From positions 1 to 45,160 of the forward strand of contig JAKSNS010000022.1 in NCBI GenBank assembly GCA_024399545.1: a DNA stretch of 45,160 bases, in the 5' to 3' direction. Shown in pieces: positions 16,694-24,523 of the stretch. Made by a program: the position numbers and the translations under genes. The notes beneath the pieces were generated by a model that saw only the letters and a list, made by a program, of their open reading frames with translations, did not search any database and was not told the DNA's origin. This DNA comes from Paludibacteraceae bacterium. GTDB lineage: Bacteria; Bacteroidota; Bacteroidia; Bacteroidales; Paludibacteraceae. Each line of letters starts with the position of its first letter. The stretch's first letter is position 1.

Positions 16694-17832
16694 TTCAACA
16701 GGTTTATCAGCCGTGACGTTTGGTATTGGCGCGAGAAAACGGTTACGTCAAATCCCGCGGAAAACAAACCCGCACCCCCCCCACGTATCGTCCCATCTAT
16801 AAATCCCAGGATCTCGACAGGGTCGGACGAGGCGATGCCAGCGTGCGTGATACGGATAAGTTCCGCCAGTTCGCCATTGTCCGAAGGGGTGCATAAAACC
16901 GGTGTGCGTGTGCCAAGAGCCTCGAAAAACTTGGTGGTCAGAACCCCACGGTTCTCGGGCGACGTCAGGACAAGGGCTATATCGGCATTACGCAAAAGTT
17001 CGGGGATTTGTGGATTCGGAACGTATGGGTGGAGTTCGAGGTTTACGTTATAATTGTCGGCAAGTTTTCTCAGACGCCCATGGACTTCAACGCCAGTATA
17101 GAAGACCAACCTGACATCCATACGACCGGAAATAGCACGGAAAAGCGGGTGAGGGTCCTGCATCCGCTCGCCATACCAACGGCCAACGTACAGAATAGTT
17201 ATTGGCCTTTGATTGATGGCCTTTCGTGAAGGATAGAAAATCGTGGAATCGTAACCATTATATATGACGTGGGTATTGGGGTTGACACGTGAAACCGTCT
17301 CTTTCTGGAATTTCGACACGGTGCTGACGCTTGCCGCACGGCGAAGGATATCGTTGCGGCGACCAATGGATATTTTACGGTAAAGGGCGTTATTGGATAA
17401 AAAAGGGCGCGAATAGGCATTTGTCGGTGTTTGCTCGGCAATGTCACGAAGGTCAATATGCAAGGGACAATGGTAACGGCGTGCGACGGCAAACCCGGCA
17501 CGAAGTCCGAAAATATGGAAAGTCGAGACAAAGACGATATCGGGGGTGATACTCCTTTCTATTGAATGCCTCAATATTTTATGGGCAAAAAACCTATTCT
17601 TATGATCAAACAAAAACGATAGGACCCCTTTGAAAAGACGGTCTGCCTTATGCCCTGAATAATATGGAATCTCGACAAGATTGCCTGGGCGAATGTCGGA
17701 CGGGATGTCTTGGTAACGTTCGGCAAACCACGTGACATTGTGACCCTCGGCAAGAAGCTGGCGGTTGAGGAAGCGGACTCGCGGTGTGAACAGGGGAGCC
17801 GTCAATGCGTCTGTGATTATTATAACGTTCAT
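16678..17832 (-). CDS. Family 4 (GT-B) glycosyltransferase
   Basis: The 384-residue protein has the two-Rossmann layout of GT4 enzymes. The N-terminal domain starts MNVIIITDALTAPLFTPRVR. The C-terminal domain begins ITILYVGRWYGERMQDPHP, and the donor-binding region near residue 320 reads TTKFFEALGTRTPVLC followed by a Glu pair. The product probably extends a surface polysaccharide together with the adjacent GT2 and DUF7033 proteins, to which it is joined by overlaps of 16 and 4 bases. Donor and acceptor are unknown. Confidence 0.88.
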   Translation of the reverse strand: MNVIIITDALTAPLFTPRVRFLNRQLLAEGHNVTWFAERYQDIPSDIRPGNLVEIPYYSGHKADRLFKGVLSFLFDHKNRFFAHKILRHSIERSITPDIVFVSTFHIFGLRAGFAVARRYHCPLHIDLRDIAEQTPTNAYSRPFLSNNALYRKISIGRRNDILRRAASVSTVSKFQKETVSRVNPNTHVIYNGYDSTIFYPSRKAINQRPITILYVGRWYGERMQDPHPLFRAISGRMDVRLVFYTGVEVHGRLRKLADNYNVNLELHPYVPNPQIPELLRNADIALVLTSPENRGVLTTKFFEALGTRTPVLCTPSDNGELAELIRITHAGIASSDPVEILGFIDGTIRGGGAGLFSAGFDVTVFSRQYQTSRLINLLKCFQS

Positions 17833-19070
17833 ATCAAGTGTTTTATCAGCGATGTGTAGAGGCTTTGGTGATAGGCAGATGGGCGAAACGAGGTGTTATG
17901 GAAGAGGAGCGTAATATCCCCCTCGTATTTTAATGTGGTATCTATCAATGATGTGGCAAGGGTGTATGCCTCTTCCTCGTTAAGGTTGAGGTAGCGGGAA
18001 TCGGAGAGGGACGTATCCATAAGCGTGAGGGGATGAAGGGTTAGGGGAAGAAGTTGGCCGTTGGATGGGTCAATAGCCCGTGAAGGACGAGTCGTGCCAA
18101 GGCGAAAGCCAGGGGCAGAGGCGTATGCAAGGGAGAAATCGTCGGTTATACCAGCATCAGAGTAGAGGTGCATCCGTTGTGGGGGAAGAATGCGGAGATA
18201 GTGCGAGCGATGGTAGGTGTTGTGGTTAGGCAGACGACTGACGGTTGACACTTGGTCTTTGAGTGTATCGGGGTGGTCGTAGGTATAATAAAGCGAATGC
18301 AAACCCATAGGAAGATGGGTTAACGTCTTGAAACCAGGCGATGAATGGCGATACAATGGACGGTCGAGCCGCGCATGAGGGATATTATCCGGTTTGACAA
18401 AATAAACCACCTCGGCATCTGGAAGCAGTGAATCAATATCCGAAAGTGTCCCGAATGTATATGCGGGGTCATTTTCGACACTCCTAAGTGATTTGAAAAC
18501 AGAGGAAAGGGGGTCTGGGTTCTTGCCACGCAAAGAACGTAAAAGGCCACCGACAAAGCCACGGGGAGAACGATAATACGAAATAGAATCTATATCGTGC
18601 GTAAGGTATATATGACTGCGACGATGAGGTTTTGGACGGTCAAGCAGACGGTAGATAAACCCGGTATAAAGATCAAGGATTGGTGTTTCCAGGAGGTTGT
18701 TACCGCCGAGCAACGAATTTTCCGGCAAAAAGCGCGAATGAATATCCAATGAAGCTTTTGATGAATATTCATCATAACGCGAAAGAAGGTAGAATGTCGT
18801 GGCTATGATGTCCGCATGAAGAACAATGGTGTCGCCATCGCGAGAGACACAGGGTTTGCCGTGAAATATTGGAAGCCCGTCAAGACAGGAAACCTTAGGG
18901 AACGGAAGTTGGCAAGTAACATCAGCGCAAGCGTCAGGAACTATGGCAAGCGGATATCCCTTGTACTCAGATGGATTGGCAGTATAAGCAACGAGAGAAC
19001 ACTCCCCCGCCCTATCAGAGCAGAGGAGAAAGGATATTATATAACGCAGAGTGTCAGACGGCAGTCGCAT
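17829..19070 (-). CDS. DUF7033 / polysaccharide deacetylase-like protein
   Basis: The 413-residue protein belongs to the Bacteroidetes group annotated as DUF7033 with a carbohydrate-esterase-4-like core. The key motif is YLTHDIDSISYY near residue 155, the THDxD metal site of deacetylase-like domains, with MGLHSLYY and a later HLYSDAGITDDFSLAYA strand that resemble the family's second and third motifs. It probably modifies a glycan, or takes part in its assembly, with the two glycosyltransferases downstream. No signal peptide is visible, so it should be cytoplasmic. It is linked to GT4 by an ATGA overlap. Confidence 0.75.
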   Translation of the reverse strand: MRLPSDTLRYIISFLLCSDRAGECSLVAYTANPSEYKGYPLAIVPDACADVTCQLPFPKVSCLDGLPIFHGKPCVSRDGDTIVLHADIIATTFYLLSRYDEYSSKASLDIHSRFLPENSLLGGNNLLETPILDLYTGFIYRLLDRPKPHRRSHIYLTHDIDSISYYRSPRGFVGGLLRSLRGKNPDPLSSVFKSLRSVENDPAYTFGTLSDIDSLLPDAEVVYFVKPDNIPHARLDRPLYRHSSPGFKTLTHLPMGLHSLYYTYDHPDTLKDQVSTVSRLPNHNTYHRSHYLRILPPQRMHLYSDAGITDDFSLAYASAPGFRLGTTRPSRAIDPSNGQLLPLTLHPLTLMDTSLSDSRYLNLNEEEAYTLATSLIDTTLKYEGDITLLFHNTSFRPSAYHQSLYTSLIKHLI

Positions 19071-19081
19071 TTTATGATTTG

Positions 19082-20212
19082 CTAATGGCCTTCACATTTC
19101 TCGGCTTCGTGTAGTGCCTTTAGGGCATCGGCTTTGGCGGGGTCGAAAGGTTTCGGGCGTTCGTAACGTTTCTGCTCGGGTTCAGGGAACGGCAGGGGGT
19201 TGGCGTTCATCTCGTCAAAGGCACGACGGTTGCGGACAATCTGTATCGCGGCATAGATGGCATCGCGCATAGATAGGGGCGAAGCAAGATTGCGGCCGGC
19301 AATGTCATAACCAGTGCCATGGGCTGGTGATGTGCGTACGAAAGGAAGTCCAGCGGTGAAATTCACCCCACGCTCATTGGTGATAGCCTTAAACGGTGCG
19401 AGGCCTTGGTCATGGTACATTGCCAAAACGGCATCATACTTCTTGTAATTGGAAGAACCGAAAAGACCATCTGCCGCAAGAGGACCAAAACAAAGTATGC
19501 CATTAGAGAGAGCCTGCTTGATGGCAGGAATGATGATGTCGTTCTCCTGAGTACCCAAAAGACCGTTTTCGCCTGTGTGGGGGTTCAAGCCCAAAACCGC
19601 TATACGTGGTTTTATGATATGGAAATCCCGTTTAAGGGAATCATTGAGGAGCGTGAGTTTGGAGAGAATCGCCTCGGTTGTGATATTGCCGGCTATCTCG
19701 GTCAGTGGAAGGTGATTAGTGACGAGGGCCACACGGATATTCCCATGGCAAAGCATCATCAAGGCTTTGGCACCTATGTTGGACAGGGACTCAAAGTACT
19801 CAGTATGCCCAGGGAAACGGAAACTGTCGTTTTGGATAGTGGCTTTGTTGATAGGACAGGTCACTATCGCATCAAGTTTGTTGTTAAGAAGGTCGTTCGT
19901 TGCGGCCTGAAGTGCCGTGAAGGCACTCATACCAGACTGTGCGGAAGGTGTCCCGAACTCGACTTTTGGTTCTTCGTCTGAAGTGTTGATAATGTTGACC
20001 TTATTGGGATTTATGTCATCGATGGAACGAGAGACCGAGATGGTGTAAGAGTCAACGGCAAACGCCTTTTTATGGAAAGCGGCAGCCTTCGCCGAACCGT
20101 AAATAACCGGTGTACAGATGTCCATGATGTGAGGGTCGGTAAGGGCTTTGAGCATCACTTCGTAGCCTATACCGTTGATGTCGCCTTGAGTAATTCCGAT
20201 TTTATACTTCAT
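19082..20212 (-). CDS. pdxA: 4-hydroxythreonine-4-phosphate dehydrogenase
   Basis: PdxA oxidises 4-phosphohydroxy-threonine in the DXP-dependent route to pyridoxal phosphate. Signatures are the N-terminal IGITQGDINGIGYEV, the metal-binding FPGHTEYF, LGLNPHTGENG, and AMYHDQGLAPFK with GVNFTAGLPFVRTSPAHGTGYDIAG. The ATG at 20212 (MKYKIGIT) matches the family; an upstream frame extension overlaps the DUF4837 gene and is not needed. The 376-residue length is slightly above typical because of a Pro/Lys-rich C-terminal tail. The gene is 25 bases after DUF4837 and 11 before the polysaccharide genes. Confidence 0.95.
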   Translation of the reverse strand: MKYKIGITQGDINGIGYEVMLKALTDPHIMDICTPVIYGSAKAAAFHKKAFAVDSYTISVSRSIDDINPNKVNIINTSDEEPKVEFGTPSAQSGMSAFTALQAATNDLLNNKLDAIVTCPINKATIQNDSFRFPGHTEYFESLSNIGAKALMMLCHGNIRVALVTNHLPLTEIAGNITTEAILSKLTLLNDSLKRDFHIIKPRIAVLGLNPHTGENGLLGTQENDIIIPAIKQALSNGILCFGPLAADGLFGSSNYKKYDAVLAMYHDQGLAPFKAITNERGVNFTAGLPFVRTSPAHGTGYDIAGRNLASPLSMRDAIYAAIQIVRNRRAFDEMNANPLPFPEPEQKRYERPKPFDPAKADALKALHEAEKCEGH

Positions 20213-20237
20213 TGTTATGATATTTATTATGGTGAGT

Positions 20238-21269
20238 TTATTTATTGCCTTGTTTTTCTCTTTCAATACGACGTTTGTAAAGGTCCTGAGGGGTTAGGAG
20301 AGAATAGACCATAGCGTCCATTTGGCGAAGGAGATTGCGCTTTGCACGTGAAGGAGCGAAGACAAAGCCTTCGACCGTAAGAATACGTTTGTTGACACGG
20401 TCAATACGTGTTAGAGAGACGAACGGCCCCCCCATGAGCGCACCGTTCCGCATACGCCATAAACCACGTGTAACGGCAGCCCATTCACCGTTGTGAGTAA
20501 TGAAACGCGTCTCCGGATATAGATATTTTAGTTCAGTTCCCATATAAGAACCCTGCAATTCCCCTGGGATGTTCGCTTTCATCACGGAATCACGCCTCGC
20601 AAGGATAGACTCATGGGTGAGTTGCTCGGTTGACGTATAACGCACTGAATACATTACGATGTTTTGCCCGCCCGAAGCACTGCCATTACTTATCCAAAGG
20701 AAATGGTCACCTCTCTTATACCTGTTAAACGATGTGGGAATGGCAAGGTTGGAGTCGAAAAGCTCGTAAACGGTATCGTTAGCCTGGCGGTTGAAATTGG
20801 CAAGAAAGTATTCATGCATTCGTTTACGCTCCGCAGTGACAAAGAAATCGACTATGCGGTCACCGTTCTTGGAAATGAAGTCGGCAAACTCCTGTCGCGA
20901 AGGTGCATTTATGTTACATACCGCCTGATTGTTAGCCCATGGTTCATTCAGAAATTTTGCCTTGGCTTGGGTATATAAATTAGGGTCAATGTTGACGAAG
21001 AGGATGTTGCGGGTGGTCTGAAGAAGTCGGTCGTAAAGACGGTGGGGAATGCGTGATATTTGGAACTGAGGTTCTGGCTGTGGCAGGAAAGGGACTGGTC
21101 CTTCGATGAACATACGTAGGGAGTCGCCAGCAGGTGAGTTATATACGTCGTCGTCAATGACCAAAAGCAGTTCGAACGCCGCACCTGACGATTCGGGTTT
21201 GAGCGACCTTGAGCCCCCACATGACGTGAGCAGAAGGACGGAAAGGGTGATGAAGAGCGTCTTTTTCAT
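20238..21269 (-). CDS. DUF4837 family lipoprotein
   Basis: The 343-residue protein is a predicted lipoprotein: after MKKTLFITLSVLLLTSC the lipobox Cys is residue 17. It matches the Bacteroidetes family DUF4837, recognisable from ELLLVIDDDVYNSPAGDSLR, the RNILFVNIDP strand and a conserved C-terminal VEGFVFAPSRAKRNLLRQ. Function is unknown; it is exported and membrane-anchored. The ATG at 21269 is chosen because the signal sequence begins there. In this operon it sits between rel and pdxA. Confidence 0.88.
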   Translation of the reverse strand: MKKTLFITLSVLLLTSCGGSRSLKPESSGAAFELLLVIDDDVYNSPAGDSLRMFIEGPVPFLPQPEPQFQISRIPHRLYDRLLQTTRNILFVNIDPNLYTQAKAKFLNEPWANNQAVCNINAPSRQEFADFISKNGDRIVDFFVTAERKRMHEYFLANFNRQANDTVYELFDSNLAIPTSFNRYKRGDHFLWISNGSASGGQNIVMYSVRYTSTEQLTHESILARRDSVMKANIPGELQGSYMGTELKYLYPETRFITHNGEWAAVTRGLWRMRNGALMGGPFVSLTRIDRVNKRILTVEGFVFAPSRAKRNLLRQMDAMVYSLLTPQDLYKRRIEREKQGNK

Positions 21270-21283
21270 AATTCCAACAAAAG

Positions 21284-23494
21284 TCAATCAATGCGTTTTA
21301 CCTCCTTGAGAGATTTGAGTTCGAGGAGTTTATGGCAAAGGGTATTGATGTCGTCGGCAGAGAAGACATACATCTCGATAGTACCAGAGAAGATACGATC
21401 GTTAGTCTCGAAGACCGATTTACGCATATTGATGTTGTAGTCGTCGCTGATGACATGGACTATCTCTTTGAGGAGCCCCGGACGGTCAATACCCATTATG
21501 GAGATGGTTGCCCGGAAGGATAGTACCTTTTGGGTTTTCCATGACGCGGTAATTATACGGTTGCCAAATGAGGCTTTAAGTTTCTCAGCCTCAGGACAGT
21601 CCAACTTGTGAACTATGACCGTGCCACTATCGTCAACAAAACCAAGGACGTTGTCGCCAGGGATAGGGTTGCAACATGGCGCAATCTGGTATGTAGTGCC
21701 GAGTTCTGAGTCTGTGAGGTCTATCGACTTGTCTTTCTTAGGGTCTATGATGCGATGGATTTGCTCAGTGGATTTGTTGCTTGTGCCAAACTGAAGCCGC
21801 CAGAAACGTGTCCATTTCCCTGGTTTGCTCTTCTCGAACAGGCGTGCCGCGTCCGAAATGTCAACCTTGCCTGCGCCCACGTTATAATATAGCTCCTCCT
21901 TCGTGCTGAAACCGTAATGCTTTCTCACCGCCTCAATCGTCTCGGCGTTCACTCTCTGCTTCGCCTCCGTCAGCGTCTCCTCCACACGCCTTTGCCCTGC
22001 GTCGCTCCTCTCCCTTATCTCCGACTTCAGGTATGTACGTAGCTGCGCGCGGGCCTTCGACGTCGTGCAACAATCTAACCACTCAATCATTGGTTGTTGC
22101 GTCTTTGATGTCAGCACCTCCACCTGTTCGCCCGAGTGCAGTTCGTACGAAGCTGGCACAAGCTTATGGTCCACCTTAGCCCCGATGCAATGGAAACCCA
22201 GCTCCGTGTGCAACGCGAAAGCGAAATCCAGCACCGTTGCCCGTGTAGGCATCTTCCTCACGTCGCCCGAAGGGGTGAACACGAACAATTCCGACGCATA
22301 CAGGTTCAGCTTGAACGTATCCATGAACTCAATCGCGTTCGACAGGTCCGACGTGTCCAGCATCTCCTTGATCGACGCGAACCAATGGTCCAGGTCCGAC
22401 TCCTCATGCTCCCCCGTCTTATACTTCCAATGCGCCGCGATGCCACGCTCTGCGATCTCGTTCATACGCTTCGAACGTATCTGCACCTCAATCCAGTTCC
22501 CCTCCTGCCCCATAACTGTCACGTGCAGAGCCTCGTAACCGTTCGTCTTTGGTGTATTCACCCAATCCCTCGTCCGGTCGGGGTGCGGCTTATAGATACT
22601 CGTGATGATAGCGTACGTCAGCCAACAATCCGACTTCTCCCTCTCTGGCGTCTCTGGGTCCAGGATTATGCGTACTGCCAGCAGGTCGTAAACCTCATCG
22701 AAAGTGATATTCTTCGTCTGCATCTTATGGAACACCGAATACGGCGACTTGATACGGCTTGACATGGTATATTTCAGTCCGTACTCGTTCAGCCGCCGCT
22801 CAATCGGTGCGGTGAAGTTATGGAAAGTGTCATCCAGTTTCGGGCTCACCTTCTTCAAATCGTTCTCAAGCCTCTGGTACATCTGTGGCTGTTCGTAACG
22901 GAAGCAAAGGTTCTCGAACTCCGTCTTTATCTTGAAGAACCCGAGACGTTGCGCCAAAGGGGCATAGATGTAAAGCGTCTCACCACATATCTTCAACTGC
23001 TTGGCTGGTGCCATCGAGCCGAGCGTACGCATATTGTGCAGACGGTCCGCCATCTTGATCAGGATCACTCGTATATCCTCAGGTATGGTAAGGATAAGTT
23101 TACGGAAATTCTCTGCTTGCGCCGAAGCCCCTTCGCCAAAAATACCGCCTGAGATTTTGGTCAGCCCGTCAACGATTGACGCTATCTTTGGGTTGAACGA
23201 CTCCTCTATGTCCTCAAGCGTATAATCCGTGTCCTCAACCACGTCATGCAGCAGTGCCGAGCAGATCGATGTCGAACCAAGGCCTATCTCGTTCACCACG
23301 ATACGCGCTACCGCAAGGGGGTGCATTATATATGGTTCGCCCGAACGGCGTTTCACTCCGTGATGGGCATGTTTCGCAAATTGGAAAGCCTTCGTGATAA
23401 TCTCGACCTTCTGTTTGTGGGCGGTGTTTGCGTAATCTCGTAACAGTGCGTCAAACTCGTCTTGGATTAGTTTCTCTTCTTCTTGTTCGGTCAT
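21284..23494 (-). CDS. Bifunctional (p)ppGpp synthetase/hydrolase (RelA/SpoT family)
   Basis: The enzyme makes and breaks the stringent-response alarmone (p)ppGpp. The HD hydrolase domain is intact, with HDVVEDT near residue 83, so hydrolysis should be active. The synthetase domain follows with SRIKSPYSVFHKMQTKN and a GYEALHVTVMG strand. A TGS domain (FVFTPSGDVRKMPTRATVLDFAF), a conserved-Cys region (IAPCCNPIPGD) and a C-terminal ACT domain complete the long RSH form. ATG at 23494 is preferred; a GTG at 23515 would add seven residues. The start lies 24 bases after the M23 peptidase. Confidence 0.95.
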   Translation of the reverse strand: MTEQEEEKLIQDEFDALLRDYANTAHKQKVEIITKAFQFAKHAHHGVKRRSGEPYIMHPLAVARIVVNEIGLGSTSICSALLHDVVEDTDYTLEDIEESFNPKIASIVDGLTKISGGIFGEGASAQAENFRKLILTIPEDIRVILIKMADRLHNMRTLGSMAPAKQLKICGETLYIYAPLAQRLGFFKIKTEFENLCFRYEQPQMYQRLENDLKKVSPKLDDTFHNFTAPIERRLNEYGLKYTMSSRIKSPYSVFHKMQTKNITFDEVYDLLAVRIILDPETPEREKSDCWLTYAIITSIYKPHPDRTRDWVNTPKTNGYEALHVTVMGQEGNWIEVQIRSKRMNEIAERGIAAHWKYKTGEHEESDLDHWFASIKEMLDTSDLSNAIEFMDTFKLNLYASELFVFTPSGDVRKMPTRATVLDFAFALHTELGFHCIGAKVDHKLVPASYELHSGEQVEVLTSKTQQPMIEWLDCCTTSKARAQLRTYLKSEIRERSDAGQRRVEETLTEAKQRVNAETIEAVRKHYGFSTKEELYYNVGAGKVDISDAARLFEKSKPGKWTRFWRLQFGTSNKSTEQIHRIIDPKKDKSIDLTDSELGTTYQIAPCCNPIPGDNVLGFVDDSGTVIVHKLDCPEAEKLKASFGNRIITASWKTQKVLSFRATISIMGIDRPGLLKEIVHVISDDYNINMRKSVFETNDRIFSGTIEMYVFSADDINTLCHKLLELKSLKEVKRID

Positions 23495-23518
23495 TCTGTT
23501 CTTGTTTTTAGTCACATT

Positions 23519-24487
23519 TCAGTCAAGTACCTGTCCCGCATTCCCGGCTATCTGAACCATCTTATCGTATTCTGCCGGCGAAAGGTCCAGGAAATAATAG
23601 TTTACCGGGTTGACGGGCGTGCCATGGTAATGCACCTCATAATGAAGGTGTGGACCGGTTGATTTCCCGGTACTTCCCACGTTCCCTATCACCTGGGCCC
23701 TCGTGACGCGCTGTCCCCGTTTGACCTTTATCGCCTGCAAGTGCGCATACATCGTCGAATACCCGAAACCATGGTTTATTATGACGGTGTTGCCGTAACC
23801 CTGCATATAACCGCAGTCCGAAACCGTGCCGTCACCTGTCGCATATACTGGTGTCCCCCTGTTGGCTGAATAATCCATGCCTTGGTGCATGCGGCGGGTG
23901 TGGAACACTGGGTCTATCCTCCAACCGAACCCCGACGCCACTTGTTTCAGGTTGCGGTTTAGGATTGGCTGTATGGCTGGTATGCATTGCAGGCGGCGTT
24001 CCTTATCGTGTAGCAGGTCAACCAGTTCATCGTATGACGATGACTGTTGACAAATCAATTGCTCCACATAGTCTGCACGTGCCGATGCCTCGAATATCAC
24101 ATCGAACGACGATAGGTCCATATACTCGTCGTAGCTGTCGTTGGTCAGCGCGTTTTCGTTAATCATAATCTCGGGCATCGAGTCTGCTTCCAGTATTATG
24201 CGGTAGAGGTGGTTGTCACGTTCCCTAAGGTCTGCCATCACATCCGACATTGCGTCATACCTGCGCGACAACTCCCTATACTTTGCCTCCATAGTGGCGA
24301 TCTCGTTCTTCAGTATCCTCTCCTTTGGCGAATCCACTAATGAATAGACAAGTGACAGGACGATGACTGAAAGCCCTATACCCGAAAGAAGGTGTGTGAA
24401 AAGCACCTTCACCCAGTTAGCTACCGACGACTCTATTTTCTCAAACGAAAGCGTCTCGGGGTTATATTTGAAATGGTTTTTCTTCAA
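23519..24487 (-). CDS. M23 family metallopeptidase (LytM-type), membrane anchored
   Basis: The 322-residue protein probably cuts peptidoglycan cross-links or activates other cell-wall enzymes. It has an N-terminal cytoplasmic tag (KYNPETLSFE, common in Bacteroidetes members), a membrane helix at about residues 28-50, a coiled coil near 57-95, and a C-terminal LytM domain with the zinc site HQGMDYS and HLHYEVHYHG. The start codon is TTG (24485-24487): the family N-terminus requires it and no ATG is nearby. The M23 domain and catalytic residues are complete. It lies between rel and the OmpA gene in one transcription unit. Confidence 0.9.
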   Translation of the reverse strand: MKKNHFKYNPETLSFEKIESSVANWVKVLFTHLLSGIGLSVIVLSLVYSLVDSPKERILKNEIATMEAKYRELSRRYDAMSDVMADLRERDNHLYRIILEADSMPEIMINENALTNDSYDEYMDLSSFDVIFEASARADYVEQLICQQSSSYDELVDLLHDKERRLQCIPAIQPILNRNLKQVASGFGWRIDPVFHTRRMHQGMDYSANRGTPVYATGDGTVSDCGYMQGYGNTVIINHGFGYSTMYAHLQAIKVKRGQRVTRAQVIGNVGSTGKSTGPHLHYEVHYHGTPVNPVNYYFLDLSPAEYDKMVQIAGNAGQVLD

Positions 24488-24490
24488 TTT

Positions 24491-24523
24491 AGGTGAGTTC
24501 TATAAATTCATTTTTACTCAAAA
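24491..24523 (-). repeat. Short dispersed repeat, AGGTGAGTTCTATAA type
   Basis: AGGTGAGTTCTATAA (24491-24505) followed by ATTCATTTTTACTC fills most of the gap between the OmpA and M23 genes. The OmpA stop codon falls inside the repeat. Related copies are at 103-131, 2783-2795, 33895-33930 and 34077-34091. Confidence 0.7.
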
